This document shows, in pieces, positions 48,603 to 57,871 of a stretch of DNA of 64,000 nucleotides. The notes under the pieces were generated by a model. The model was not told the origin of the DNA. It worked only from the letters and a program-made list of their open reading frames with translations, and made no database searches. Each line of letters starts with the position of its first letter. Within the stretch, counting starts at the first letter, position 1. This DNA comes from Streptomyces sp. NBC_01314 (GTDB lineage Bacteria > Actinomycetota > Actinomycetes > Streptomycetales > Streptomycetaceae), in assembly GCF_041435215.1 (NCBI RefSeq), contig NZ_CP108394.1:4092001-4156000 (forward strand), read 5' to 3'. The position numbers and the translations under genes were made by a program.

Positions 48603-49294
48603 TGACGCAGCCTCCCGCCGGCTCCCTGCTCGTCGCGACCGATCTGCGCAAGGCCTACGGGCCGACCAACGCCCTGGACGGCGCCGAGTTCTCCATTCAC
48701 CCCGGCGAGGTCGTCGCGGTGATGGGCCCCTCCGGCTCCGGCAAGTCGACGCTGCTGCACTGCCTCGCCGGGATCGTGCCGCCCGACTCGGGCTCGATCA
48801 CGTACAACGGCCGCGAGATGGCCACCATGAACGACGCCCAGCGCAGCGCGCTGCGCCGCAGCGAGTTCGGGTTCGTCTTCCAGTTCGGCCAGCTCGTGCC
48901 GGAGCTGACGTGTGTGGAGAACGTGGCGCTGCCGCTGCGGCTGAACGGCGGTTCCCGCAAGGAGTCCGAGCGGACCGCCCTCGGCTGGATGGAGCGCCTG
49001 GAGGTCGACGACCTCTCGCGCAAGCGTCCCGGTGAGGTCTCCGGCGGTCAGGGCCAGCGGGTCGCCGTGGCCCGGGCGCTGGTCACCAACCCCCGGGTGC
49101 TGTTCGCGGACGAGCCCACCGGCGCGCTCGACTCGCTCAACGGCGAGCGGGTGATGGAGCTGCTCACCGAGGCCGCCCGGTCCACCAACGCCGCCGTCGT
49201 CCTGGTCACGCACGAGGCTCGGGTGGCCGCGTACTCCGACCGCGAGATCGTCGTACGGGACGGGAAGTCGCGGGACATGGAGCGCGTCGTATGA
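48602..49294 (+). CDS. ABC transporter ATP-binding protein (MacB/LolD-type)
   Basis: ATPase of 230 aa. Walker A GPSGSGKS, Q-loop in FQFGQ, signature VSGGQGQRVAVARAL, Walker B LFADEPTGALD and switch VTHE. The TGALDS form is typical of LolD/MacB transporters that work with FtsX-type permeases. ATG overlaps the regulator stop by one base, and its own stop overlaps the permease start by four (ATGA). Confidence 0.9.
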   Translation: MTQPPAGSLLVATDLRKAYGPTNALDGAEFSIHPGEVVAVMGPSGSGKSTLLHCLAGIVPPDSGSITYNGREMATMNDAQRSALRRSEFGFVFQFGQLVPELTCVENVALPLRLNGGSRKESERTALGWMERLEVDDLSRKRPGEVSGGQGQRVAVARALVTNPRVLFADEPTGALDSLNGERVMELLTEAARSTNAAVVLVTHEARVAAYSDREIVVRDGKSRDMERVV

Positions 49295-51642
49295 GCTCCC
49301 CCGTCGTGCGCCAGTGGTACCGGGACCTCGCGATGGGGGTCCGGTTCACCTTCACCGGGGGCCGTGAGGGCTGGGTGCGCGCCCTGCTCACCGCGGTCGG
49401 CGTCGGTCTCGGGGTCGCGCTGCTGCTGCTCACCGCGGCCATACCGAACGCGTTGGCGACGCGGGGCGCCCGGGAGGAGGCCCGGCAGGACCGGGGGATC
49501 GGCTACCTGGAGGACAACAGCAGGTCCAAGCCGACCGACAGGAGCCTGCTCGTCGCCGACACCGACACCGAGTACCGGCACCAGGAGATAAGGGGAAAGC
49601 TCCTCGAACCCGAGGGCGTGGACGCGCCGCCGCCGCCGGGGCTGGGGAAGTTCCCCGCGCCGGGCGAGATGGTCGTCTCCCCCGCCCTCGCCGAACTGCT
49701 GAAGTCGGACGCCGGGGAACTCCTGCGCGGCCGGCTGCCGTACAAGACGGTGGGCACCATCGGCGAGACCGGGCTGATCGGCCCGGGGGAACTCGCCTAC
49801 TACGCCGGCGCCGACGGACTCGCCCAGCGGCTCGACGGCTCGGTGGTGGCCCGGATCGACCGGTTCGGGGCGGGCGAGCAGCCCGCGGAGGAGATGGACC
49901 CGATCCTGCTCCTGCTCACGCTGGTCGTCTTCGTGGTGCTGCTGATGCCGGTCGCCGTCTTCATCGCCACGGCCGTACGGTTCGGCGGCGAGCGGCGCGA
50001 CCGGAGGCTGGCGGCGCTGCGGCTGGTCGGCTCCGACGGACGGATGACACGCCGGATCGCGGCGGGCGAGGCCCTCGCGGGCGCCGTGCTGGGGCTGCTC
50101 TTCGGCACCGGGTTCTTCCTGCTCGGCCGGGAGGTCGCCGGTTCGGTCGAGGTGCTCGACGTCAGTGTGTTCCCGAGCTACCTCGACCCCTCCCCCGGCC
50201 TCGCCCTGCTGGTGGCGCTCGCGGTGCCGGCGGCCGCCGTCCTCGTCACCCTGTTCGCGCTGCGTGGCGTCGTCATCGAACCGCTCGGCGTGGTCCGTAC
50301 GGCCAAGCCCGCGCGGCGCAGGCTCTGGTGGCGGCTGCTGCTGCCGCTCGGCGGTCTCGCCCTGCTCTACCCGATGGTCGGCCAGGGGTCGGAGAACGGG
50401 GAGTTCAACGAGTACATGGTGACCGGCGGTGTCGTCCTGCTGCTCGTCGGCATCACCGCGCTGCTGCCGTGGGTCGTCGAGGCGTTCGTCGCCCGGCTGG
50501 GCTCCGGCGCCGTCTCCTGGCAACTTGCCGTCCGCAGGCTCCAGTTGAGCAGTGGCTCGGCGGCCCGCATGGTCAACGGCATCGCGGTGGCGGTGGCCGG
50601 CGCGATCGCCCTGCAGATGCTGTTCGCCGGGGTCGAGAACAGGTTCACCGAGACGACCGGCAAGGACACCACGCGGGCCCAGATGGAGCTGACCCTGCCG
50701 GACGACCTCTCGGTGAGCGTCGCAGGCAAGGAACTGAAGGGGCCCAAGGGCGCGGAGGCCACCGCGGTGCTGTCCGCCACAGAGGTATCCGCCACCGCCA
50801 AGGACCCCGAGGAGTGGGCGGCGGTGACCGTCGGAGACTGCGCCGCGCTGCGCGAACTCGCCAAGATCTCCGCGTGCCGCGACGGCGACGTCTTCGTACT
50901 GGGTGACCGGAGGGACCCGACCGCGACGAAGCTCGCCGCCGCCGGGAACACGGTGTACTTCGGCGCGTCCTACAGCGGAGAAGAGCCGGGCGCCGAGCTC
51001 GCCTGGAAGCTGCCGGACGAGTTGACGAAGGTGTCCGAACGCGCCGACACGCTGCGGCCCGGGACGGCGGGGATGCTGGCCACTCCGGGCGCCCTGCCCG
51101 CCAAGGCGGAGGCCGGGTTCTCCAGCAGCATCTACGTACGGACCGATCCCCGGGTTCCGGACGCGCTCGACGAGGTGCGCAACGCCGCCGTGGCGGTCGA
51201 TCCGCTCATCAGGACCTGGGAGTGGACGTCGACCAGGCGGGTGGACCAGTTCGCGGACATCCGCACCGGTCTGCTGGTCGGCGCCTCCGCCGTGCTCGTC
51301 CTCATCGGCGCGAGCCTTCTCGTCTCCCAGCTGGAGCAGCTCCGCGAACGCAGGAAGCTGCTGTCGGCACTGGTCGCCTTCGGCACCCGGCGCCGCACGC
51401 TCGGCCTGTCCGTGCTGTGGCAGACGGCGATCCCGATCACGCTGGGCCTCGTCCTCGCGTCGACGGTCGGACTGACCCTGGGGGCGGTCCTGCTGAAGAT
51501 GACGGGCTTCCCGGTGGCCGTGGACTGGCCGAGCGTGCTGTCGATGACGGGCATCGGCGCGGGCATCGTCGTCCTGGTCACGATGCTGAGCATGCCGCCG
51601 CTGGTGCGGCTGATGCGGCCGGAGGGGCTGCGTACGGAGTAG
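49291..51642 (+). CDS. FtsX-family ABC permease
   Basis: Permease of 783 aa with two FtsX-like modules. First helix at about 30-50, a large extracytoplasmic region (about 55-200), helices near 205-225, 255-280 and 305-330, then 345-365 and 375-395, a middle helix near 435, a second extracytoplasmic domain (about 460-650), and a final set of three helices (about 670-770). The architecture suggests export or a mechanotransducing role as in antibiotic-resistance BceB/MacB systems. Substrate unknown. Confidence 0.85.
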   Translation: MSSPVVRQWYRDLAMGVRFTFTGGREGWVRALLTAVGVGLGVALLLLTAAIPNALATRGAREEARQDRGIGYLEDNSRSKPTDRSLLVADTDTEYRHQEIRGKLLEPEGVDAPPPPGLGKFPAPGEMVVSPALAELLKSDAGELLRGRLPYKTVGTIGETGLIGPGELAYYAGADGLAQRLDGSVVARIDRFGAGEQPAEEMDPILLLLTLVVFVVLLMPVAVFIATAVRFGGERRDRRLAALRLVGSDGRMTRRIAAGEALAGAVLGLLFGTGFFLLGREVAGSVEVLDVSVFPSYLDPSPGLALLVALAVPAAAVLVTLFALRGVVIEPLGVVRTAKPARRRLWWRLLLPLGGLALLYPMVGQGSENGEFNEYMVTGGVVLLLVGITALLPWVVEAFVARLGSGAVSWQLAVRRLQLSSGSAARMVNGIAVAVAGAIALQMLFAGVENRFTETTGKDTTRAQMELTLPDDLSVSVAGKELKGPKGAEATAVLSATEVSATAKDPEEWAAVTVGDCAALRELAKISACRDGDVFVLGDRRDPTATKLAAAGNTVYFGASYSGEEPGAELAWKLPDELTKVSERADTLRPGTAGMLATPGALPAKAEAGFSSSIYVRTDPRVPDALDEVRNAAVAVDPLIRTWEWTSTRRVDQFADIRTGLLVGASAVLVLIGASLLVSQLEQLRERRKLLSALVAFGTRRRTLGLSVLWQTAIPITLGLVLASTVGLTLGAVLLKMTGFPVAVDWPSVLSMTGIGAGIVVLVTMLSMPPLVRLMRPEGLRTE

Positions 51643-51715
51643 GCCGGTGCCGCGGCGGCCCCGCGGCACCGCCACACTGGACCCCGTCAACCGCTCACCC
51701 GGGAGTGAGGACGCC

Positions 51716-52249
51716 ATGTCGCTCGACAGCTTGAGGTCCGCCATTCCGGACTATGCCAAGGATCTCCGCCGGAATCTGGAGTTCGTCCTCGGCGACTCGA
51801 AGCTGTCGGCGCAGCAGTTGTGGGGCACCGTGCTGGCCACGGCGATCGCCTCGCGTTCGGCGATCGTGCTGCGCGAGCTGGCGCCGGAGGCCAGGGCGAA
51901 CCTGTCGCCGGAGGCGTACGGCGCGGCGCGGTCCGCGGCCGCGGTCATGGCGATGACCAACGTCTTCCACCGGACGCGGCATCTGCTGTCCGACCCCGAG
52001 TACGGCCGTCTGCGGGCGGGTCTGCGGATGAACGTCCTCGGAGATCCCGGGGTCGACAAGGTCGACTTCGAGCTGTGGTCGTTGGCCGTGTCCGCGATCA
52101 ATGCGTGCGGCTTGTGTCTGGACTCCCACGAGCAGGCGCTCCGCAGGGCGGGGGTCGGGCGGGAGACCGTGCAGGAGGCGTTCCGGATCGCGTCGGTGAT
52201 TCAGGCGGTGGGGGTCACGTTGGAGGCGGAGGCGATTCTCTCCGAGTAG
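51716..52249 (+). CDS. ahpD: Alkyl hydroperoxide reductase AhpD
   Basis: CMD-family reductase of 177 aa, exactly the usual AhpD length. Cys131, Cys134, Glu119 and His138 ([11 protein letters not shown]) match the catalytic set of M. tuberculosis AhpD. It normally recycles AhpC using lipoylated SucB. No ahpC or oxyR lies upstream; the preceding gene is the FtsX permease, 73 nt away. ATG at 51716 has GGGAGTGAGG upstream. Confidence 0.92.
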   Translation: MSLDSLRSAIPDYAKDLRRNLEFVLGDSKLSAQQLWGTVLATAIASRSAIVLRELAPEARANLSPEAYGAARSAAAVMAMTNVFHRTRHLLSDPEYGRLRAGLRMNVLGDPGVDKVDFELWSLAVSAINACGLCLDSHEQALRRAGVGRETVQEAFRIASVIQAVGVTLEAEAILSE

Positions 52250-52313
52250 GCCTTGCGGGCGATGGCCTGGAATCGCCGGGGAGCTCGGGAGGGTGGGGCC
52301 GCGGGGCGGCCTC

Positions 52314-52374
52314 GGGTCGGTTGTGGGTCGATTGTGGGTCGGTTGTGGCTGATCGCGCGGTTCCCGCGTCCCTG
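52314..52374. repeat. Tandem 11-mers plus dispersed repeat, copy F
   Basis: Three tandem copies of GGGTCGGTTGT (52314-52346, one base changed in the middle copy) run into copy F of the GC-rich repeat (52345-52374: TGGCTGATCGCGCGGTTCCC then a degenerate CGCGTCCCT). Confidence 0.7.
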
Positions 52375-52456
52375 AAGGACAGGGACGTCGCCCCTCGCTC
52401 GCGGGGCCCGGAAAATCAGTCGCGGCCCCATCTCCCACTGGGGAAAATCCATCCCC

Positions 52457-53236
52457 ATGACCTCCCTCTCCTCCCCCACCTTCGAAGACCTCGTCGCCGA
52501 AGGCGATGCCGTGCCCACCGACGGGTGGGACTTCTCGTGGTTCGAGGGGCGGGCCACGGAGGCCCGGCCGTCGTGGGGGTACGCCCGGGCGATGGGTGAG
52601 CGGCTGGGGCGGGCCTCGGCGGCGTTGGACATCCAGACCGGGGGCGGTGAGGTACTCGACTCCGCTCCGCGCTTTCCGCCGGTGACCGTGGCCACGGAAG
52701 GGTGGCCGCCGAACGTCGCCAAGGCCACCACGCTGCTGCACCCCCGGGGCGCGGTGGTGGTGGCCAATGCCGAGGACGCGCCGCTGCCGTTCGCGGACGG
52801 GGCGTTCGACCTGGTCACCAGCAGGCATCCGGTGAGCCCGCACTGGACGGAGATCGCCCGGGTACTCAGGCCCGGTGGCACGTACTTCGCGCAGCATGTG
52901 GGGCCGAGCAGCGTCTTCGAGCTGGTCGAGCACTTCACCGGGCCGCTGCCTGAGGAGACCCGCCGCGGCCGCCACCCGGACGGCGAGCGCGCCGACGCCG
53001 AGGCTGCCGGGCTGGAGATCGTGGACCTGCGGGCCGAGCGGCTGCGGATGGAGTTCCACGACATCGGCGCGGTCGTGCACTTCCTGAAGAAGGTCGTCTG
53101 GATGGTGCCCGGCTTCACCGTCGAGGCGTATCTCCCGCAGCTCCGCTCCCTGCACGAGCGGATCGAGAGCGAGGGCCCCTTCGTCGCGCACAGCGCCCGC
53201 CAGCTCTTCGAGGCCCGCAAGCCGGCAGCCGTGTGA
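52457..53236 (+). CDS. Class I SAM-dependent methyltransferase
   Basis: Methyltransferase of 259 aa. SAM-binding motif I is LDIQTGGGEVLD (about 57-68), followed by NVAKATTLLHPRGAVVVANA, the acidic loop EDAPLPFADGAFDLVTSRH and RVLRPGGTYFAQHVG (motif III). Substrate unknown. An inverted repeat TGGGGA/TCCCCA (52439-52457) overlaps the start codon. No clear ribosome site. Confidence 0.8.
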   Translation: MTSLSSPTFEDLVAEGDAVPTDGWDFSWFEGRATEARPSWGYARAMGERLGRASAALDIQTGGGEVLDSAPRFPPVTVATEGWPPNVAKATTLLHPRGAVVVANAEDAPLPFADGAFDLVTSRHPVSPHWTEIARVLRPGGTYFAQHVGPSSVFELVEHFTGPLPEETRRGRHPDGERADAEAAGLEIVDLRAERLRMEFHDIGAVVHFLKKVVWMVPGFTVEAYLPQLRSLHERIESEGPFVAHSARQLFEARKPAAV

Positions 53237-53849
53237 GGCACGCCTCATGCGGGCGGGCCGACCGTGACCTTCCCGATCGCCAACCCGGCTCGCGCCTGAA
53301 GCGCTCCGCCCACCCGCTCCCCCTGTTCCCCCCAACCCCCGCTCCTGCCGCGCGTTCTGCCGCCCGAGCGGCTCCACCGTGACGGTCGTACGCCGCCCCG
53401 GGAACAGCCGCTCTCCTGCGGCTCCACTCGCGCGCTCCCAGGTGACCGACCTGACCCTCGCGGGCTATACGGGGCGGCAGGGGCTGCACGGGCTGCCCAG
53501 CGGTGTCCACATCGTTATCGCCCACGGCTTGGTTTCTGCGGGTCTACTCGCGTAGGTTCAGACCAAGGCAGTTCGCGCGAGCAAATCTGCGCAGTACGGC
53601 ATCGTGCAGTGGAGGGGGCTGCGCGAAGCCGTGCGCCCCACCACCGGCGTCAAGCGCGCGTTCCACCCGCGCTTCACCCGTACGAGGGCGTCGGGCCGCT
53701 TCTCCTCGGAAGTCGCACAACGACGCGCAAACCCCACATTCCCGCCGGGATTCCCCCTTTCCCCCTTCGAATTCGCCGGGATTCGGCCATGATCACCCCT
53801 CGATCGCACCCTGAATGAGCGCTTCCACACTCACCGCCACGCTGTCGTT

Positions 53850-53965
53850 CGACTCCGGAGAGTAGTTGTGGCACGCCGATGCACGCAGCATCACTCACGA
53901 AGGGTTATGGTGGAAACCCCCCCTCGGGCCGGTCCGTCTCCCCCCCACGGACCGGCCCGTTTTTT
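53850..53965 (+). ncRNA. Candidate small RNA or attenuated leader, C7-loop terminator
   Basis: The 3' end is a perfect terminator whose loop is a run of seven C. A second C7 run (53917-53923) lies just upstream, after a GGGTT/AACCC pairing (53903-53920). Two C-runs with a 3' C-loop terminator recall the actinobacterial 6C RNA, but I cannot fold a clear first C-loop hairpin. The 5' end is a guess; no promoter with normal spacing was found. Confidence 0.35.
53925..53965 (+). terminator. Intrinsic terminator, 13-bp stem and U6
   Basis: CGGGCCGGTCCGT (53925-53937) and ACGGACCGGCCCG (53947-53959) pair perfectly around a C-rich loop and are followed by six T. It is the most canonical intrinsic terminator of the window and is not near the end of any gene on this strand (closest stop 53236). 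Confidence 0.85.
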
Positions 53966-54110
53966 CTGCCCGGAAGTCGGCCCTCCGGGTGGCCGCTCCC
54001 TCGGCCCCGGGCCCGCCCCAACCCCGCACACCCCTTGGCGGAGTTGGCCTCCAGCCCCGGTAGGCTCTGCCAACCAAGGGGACGCCACCGCACCGGAGGG
54101 GCTGGAACAC

Positions 54111-54884
54111 GTGAACCTGCGCGACACACTGCGCGGCCTGTTGGTCAGGGTCTACACACGCAGGGTCGAGGGCCACCTCGACCACGCCCAGGTGCCCGAG
54201 CACATCGGTGTGATCGTGGACGGCAGTCGACGCTGGGCGAAGGCGGCGGGCTCCACCACGATGCAGGGCCACCAGGCCGGCGCCCACAAGATCGAGGAAT
54301 TCCTCGGCTGGTGCACCGAGACGGACGTCAAGGTCGTCACGCTCTGGCTGCTCTCCACCGACAACTTCGGCCGGCCGAAGGAAGAGCTCGTTCCGCTCCT
54401 CGGGATCATCGAGGACACCGTCCGCTCCCTCGCCGCCGACGGCCGCTGGCGTGTGCACCATGTCGGGGCGCTGGATCTGCTGTCCCCCGGGATGCAGCGC
54501 GCGCTCAAGGAGGCCGAGGAGTCCACGTCGGACGTCGACGGGATACTGGTCAACGTCGCCATCGGGTACGGCGGACGGCAGGAGATCGCCGACGCGGTGC
54601 GCTCGATGCTCCTGGAGGCGCAGGACAAGGGCACCTCGATGGAGGAACTCGCCGAGTCCGTCGACATCGACATGATCGGCCGGCATCTCTACACCGTCGA
54701 CCAGCCCGACCCGGATCTGGTGATCCGTACGAGCGGCGAGCAGCGGCTGTCCGGATTCATGCTCTGGCAGACCGCGCACTCCGAGTACTACTTCTGCGAC
54801 GTCTTCTGGCCGGCCTTCCGGAAGGTGGACTTCCTGCGCGCCCTGCGCGACTACGCGGTGCGAGGCCGACGTTACGGAGGCTGA
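54111..54884 (+). CDS. Cis-prenyl diphosphate synthase (Z-FPP synthase-like)
   Basis: UPP-synthase family protein of 257 aa, closest in pattern to the short-chain Z-farnesyl diphosphate synthase of mycobacteria (recalled). Motifs: HIGVIVDGSRRWAKAAG, TLWLLSTDNFGRP, VNVAIGYGGRQEI, PDPDLVIRTSGEQRLSGF and WPAFRKVDFLRAL. The usual DGNxRW Asn is Ser here. GTG at 54111 has GGAGGGG 9 nt upstream. The same frame is open back to 53868, but that would cross the terminator. Supplies precursors for polyprenyl carriers. Confidence 0.88.
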   Translation: MNLRDTLRGLLVRVYTRRVEGHLDHAQVPEHIGVIVDGSRRWAKAAGSTTMQGHQAGAHKIEEFLGWCTETDVKVVTLWLLSTDNFGRPKEELVPLLGIIEDTVRSLAADGRWRVHHVGALDLLSPGMQRALKEAEESTSDVDGILVNVAIGYGGRQEIADAVRSMLLEAQDKGTSMEELAESVDIDMIGRHLYTVDQPDPDLVIRTSGEQRLSGFMLWQTAHSEYYFCDVFWPAFRKVDFLRALRDYAVRGRRYGG

Positions 54885-55210
54885 GACTCCGTATTGCTGG
54901 TGAGGGGCGCACTGGCCCCATCGGGACAGAAGTAACGAGGAGTTCACCGGGACGCCGTCGTACCGCTTGGCATGGCGGCGCATGTTCGAGGGCATAAGCC
55001 AGTCAGGTCGACACCCGAACCACGGGTGTCGGATCTCAGCGGGCGGCTCGGGGCCGTCCGCCCGGGAGGCCCTTTGCACCAGCCCGATCGTGCGGTCACA
55101 GCACGGACGAAGCAGCGGAGGGCCGGTCACCGGCCCGTGCAACGGCGCCGACGACCGGCCCAGTTCGAACCCGTCGCTCCCCGACCTCATCCGAGGGGGT
55201 ACGTCCTTCC
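54885..55210. other. Hairpin-rich leader of the PhoH gene
   Basis: No gene seen in 326 bases. Three hairpins: GACACCCG/CGGGTGTC (55010-55030), GGGCGG/CCGCCC (55041-55063), and GGGCCGG/CCGGCCC (55120-55136). A transcribed, folded 5' leader for the PhoH gene is likely. Confidence 0.5.
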
Positions 55211-56536
55211 GTGGTGACCAGCACAAAGCGCCGTATGCCAGACCGGCGCACCTACGTCCTCGACACCAGCGTCCTGCTGGCCGACCCGAATGCTTTGATC
55301 CGCTTCGACGAGCACGAAGTCGTGCTGCCGATCGTCGTGGTGACGGAGCTGGAGGCGAAGAGGCACCATCCCGAACTCGGCTACTTCGCCCGGCAGGCCC
55401 TGCGCCTGCTCGACGAGTTCCGGGTCCGGCACGGCCGCCTCGACGCCCCCATCCCGATCGGGGAACTCGGCGGGACCGTGAGGGTCGAGCTCAATCACTC
55501 GGATCCCAGCGTGCTTCCGAGCGGCTACCGCCTGGGGGACAACGACTCCCGCATCCTCGCGGTGGCCCGCAATCTGCAGGCCGAGGGCTTCGACGTCACG
55601 GTGGTGTCGAAGGACCTCCCGCTCAGGATCAAGGCGTCGTCCGTGGGTCTCCTCGCCGAGGAGTACCGCGCGGAGCTCGCCATCACGGGCGCCTCCGGGT
55701 GGACCGGGATGTCCGAGCTGACCCTGCCCGGCGAACAGGTCGACATCCTCTTCGAGGAAGGGACGATCTACGTTCCCGAGGCGAGCACGATGCCCGTGCA
55801 CACCGGCCTGACGATCACGTCGGAGCGCGGCAAGGCACTGGGCCGGGTGACGCCCGACGGCAACATCCGGCTTGTGCGGGGAGACCGGGAGGCATTCGGC
55901 ATCAAGGGCCGCAGCGCGGAGCAGCGCATCGCGCTGGATCTGCTGCTCGACCCGGACGTGGGCATCCTGTCGATGGGCGGCCGGGCCGGCACCGGCAAGT
56001 CGGCGCTCGCGCTGTGCGCGGGCCTGGAGGCCGTGCTCGAACGGCGACAGCACAAGAAGGTGATGGTCTTCCGGCCGCTGTACGCGGTGGGCGGGCAGGA
56101 GCTCGGCTATCTGCCCGGCTCCGAGTCCGAGAAGATGGGCCCCTGGGCGCAGGCGGTCTTCGACACGCTCTCCGCGGTCACCAGCCGCGAGGTCATCGAG
56201 GAGATCACCGCACGCGGGATGCTGGAGGTCCTGCCGCTCACGCACATCCGTGGCCGTTCCCTGCACGACGCCTTCGTGATCGTGGACGAGGCGCAGTCGC
56301 TGGAGCGGAACGTCCTGCTGACCGTTCTGTCCCGGATCGGGTCGAATTCCCGTGTCGTCCTGACCCATGACGTGGCCCAGCGCGACAATCTGCGCGTCGG
56401 TCGCTACGACGGTGTCGTCGCCGTGGTCGAGAAGCTGAAGGGCCATCCGCTCTTCGCCCACGTCACGTTGACGAGGTCCGAACGGTCCCAGATCGCGGCC
56501 CTGGTGACCGAAATGCTGGAGGACGGACAGATCTGA
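55211..56536 (+). CDS. PIN-PhoH family ATPase/ribonuclease
   Basis: Protein of 441 aa. N-terminal PIN nuclease domain (about 12-150: [39 protein letters not shown]), then PhoH NTPase (about 225-435: [32 protein letters not shown]). Such PhoH2-like proteins are ATP-driven RNA-unwinding ribonucleases in mycobacteria (recalled). GTG at 55211 has GAGGGGGTA upstream; its 5' leader is hairpin-rich. Confidence 0.9.
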   Translation: MVTSTKRRMPDRRTYVLDTSVLLADPNALIRFDEHEVVLPIVVVTELEAKRHHPELGYFARQALRLLDEFRVRHGRLDAPIPIGELGGTVRVELNHSDPSVLPSGYRLGDNDSRILAVARNLQAEGFDVTVVSKDLPLRIKASSVGLLAEEYRAELAITGASGWTGMSELTLPGEQVDILFEEGTIYVPEASTMPVHTGLTITSERGKALGRVTPDGNIRLVRGDREAFGIKGRSAEQRIALDLLLDPDVGILSMGGRAGTGKSALALCAGLEAVLERRQHKKVMVFRPLYAVGGQELGYLPGSESEKMGPWAQAVFDTLSAVTSREVIEEITARGMLEVLPLTHIRGRSLHDAFVIVDEAQSLERNVLLTVLSRIGSNSRVVLTHDVAQRDNLRVGRYDGVVAVVEKLKGHPLFAHVTLTRSERSQIAALVTEMLEDGQI

Positions 56537-57002
56537 CGGGACCCGGCCGGTCTCGACCGGTCTCGGCCGGTCTCAACCGGTTTGGTCAACTTCGGTCGGC
56601 CACCGATCCCTTGGATCCCATGGGCGCCGTCCGGCAAAGGCGATGAGCCTAGCCGGGCGGCGCCTTGGCGTGTGTGGCTTTCCTTGCATCTCCTGCCTCA
56701 AACGAGGTGTGAGCTTTCACACTCACCACTGGATTGCCTCACGGTGTCGGGTTACGGCAGAGTCTCACTCCTGTCAGACCCCGCATACGACACACCTGTA
56801 CCCCCAGCGGTACGGAACCACAGCGACACCAGGTCAACTCCATAGCTTCGTCGTATGCCGCCCGAGCATCTCGTGGCACTCCTCGCAAGGGAGTTGCCCA
56901 CCGGGCCCGTGCCTCCGTGACCCCGCAGTTGGGAGGCCAGCGTCAGGGGCACGATTGCGTCCGCCAGGGTCACCGAGGCGGGCGATGCTGGAAGGAAACC
57001 GT
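56537..57002. other. Leader region of the SLT-like gene
   Basis: No gene seen in 466 bases. After three 10-base repeats (56551-56580), two hairpins stand near the gene: GGCACTCC/GGAGTTGCC (56875-56898) and GCCTCC/GGAGGC (56911-56937). I looked for c-di-AMP riboswitch hallmarks, common before such genes in Streptomyces, and did not find them. Confidence 0.5.
56547..56580. repeat. Three tandem TCTCRRCCGG units
   Basis: Tandem 10-base units TCTCGACCGG, TCTCGGCCGG, TCTCAACCGG after CCGG, starting 11 nt past the PhoH stop. Confidence 0.75.
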
Positions 57003-57710
57003 GTGAGCCGGATTTCGGTCCGGGGATTCGCAGTGGCTTCGGCCACCGCGGTCACCGCAGTCGGCAGTGTCGTCGGAGTTGCCTCTGGCAGCACCGCCCA
57101 GACGACCATTGACGACGCCGAGGCCGTCGCGAACGACACCACGTTGCTCGCCGACATACCCGTGGGCCAGCAGGCCCAGGTGCAGACCGCGTCCCTGACT
57201 GCTCAGGCCGACGCCCAGGCCATCGCTGCCGACGCGAGCGCCCGCAAGGGTGCCGAGGAGACCGCCCGTAAGAAGGCGGCCCGCGACGCGATCGACAAGC
57301 AGAAGGCCGCGGAGAAGGCCGAGCAGGAGCGCAAGGCGAAGGAAGCGGCGCAGGCCGAGGCCGAGTCGAAGTCCGAGGCCGCCGGCTCGCTCGGTGACAT
57401 CCCCACGCAGAGCTCGTACACCGTCGCCGAGATCCAGGCGATGGCGAAGGCGGTCGTGGCAAGCGACCAGTGGACGTGCTTCAGCAACATCGTGAACCAC
57501 GAGTCCACCTGGAACTATCAGGCCGTCAACCCGTCTTCGGGTGCCTACGGTCTCTTCCAGGCGCTGCCCGCCGGCAAGTACTCCTCCGCCGGTTCCGACT
57601 GGCGGACCAACCCGGCCACGCAGATCAAGTGGGGCCTCAACTACATGGACTCGCGCTACGGCAGCCCGTGTGAGGCCTGGTCGTTCTGGCAGGCCAACCA
57701 CTGGTACTAG
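57003..57710 (+). CDS. Secreted lysozyme/transglycosylase-like protein
   Basis: Secreted protein of 235 aa. Signal peptide about 1-36 (GFAVASATAVTAVGSVVGVA), a long Ala/Lys/Glu coiled coil (about 75-130), and a C-terminal lytic-transglycosylase-like domain (about 145-235) with the catalytic Glu in NHESTWNYQAVNPSSGAYGL and the terminal SFWQANHWY. It would cut or remodel peptidoglycan outside the cell. GTG at 57003 has GGAAGGA 6 nt upstream; longer frames include no signal-peptide logic. Confidence 0.85.
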   Translation: MSRISVRGFAVASATAVTAVGSVVGVASGSTAQTTIDDAEAVANDTTLLADIPVGQQAQVQTASLTAQADAQAIAADASARKGAEETARKKAARDAIDKQKAAEKAEQERKAKEAAQAEAESKSEAAGSLGDIPTQSSYTVAEIQAMAKAVVASDQWTCFSNIVNHESTWNYQAVNPSSGAYGLFQALPAGKYSSAGSDWRTNPATQIKWGLNYMDSRYGSPCEAWSFWQANHWY

Positions 57711-57871
57711 GCCGGTAGGCCGTAGAGGCCGACCGTCCGCCGCTCAACCTTCCGCAGCCCTCCACCGTCCTTTGGTGGGGGGCCGCGGCCATGTACGGTC
57801 GAAGTCACCGAGAGGAATGGAGTCCTCCGGGAGGAGTGATGACCAGCAGAGGTGACGGGGGAAGAGAGCGG

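Larger units (their letters stand above)
53237..54110. other. 874-base non-coding region with structured elements
   Basis: No gene is supported: open frames on both strands have poor codon bias. Holds a foldable 44-nt element (53519-53562) and, near the 3' side, a strong intrinsic terminator (53925-53965) 146 nt before the Z-prenyl synthase start. This makes it a likely site for a small RNA or attenuator. Confidence 0.55.

Noticed and set aside
53503..53830. Short open frames on both strands in the gap before the prenyl synthase
   Set aside because: No domain, mutually overlapping, poor codon bias; the region looks like structured non-coding sequence.
53868..54110. N-terminal extension of the prenyl synthase (MARRCTQHH...)
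   Set aside because: It would cross a strong intrinsic terminator and lacks homology; the GTG at 54111 has a good ribosome site.
56640..57000. c-di-AMP riboswitch before the SLT-like gene
   Set aside because: I could not find the conserved GGGTGAATC-type core or the other hallmark segments by eye.
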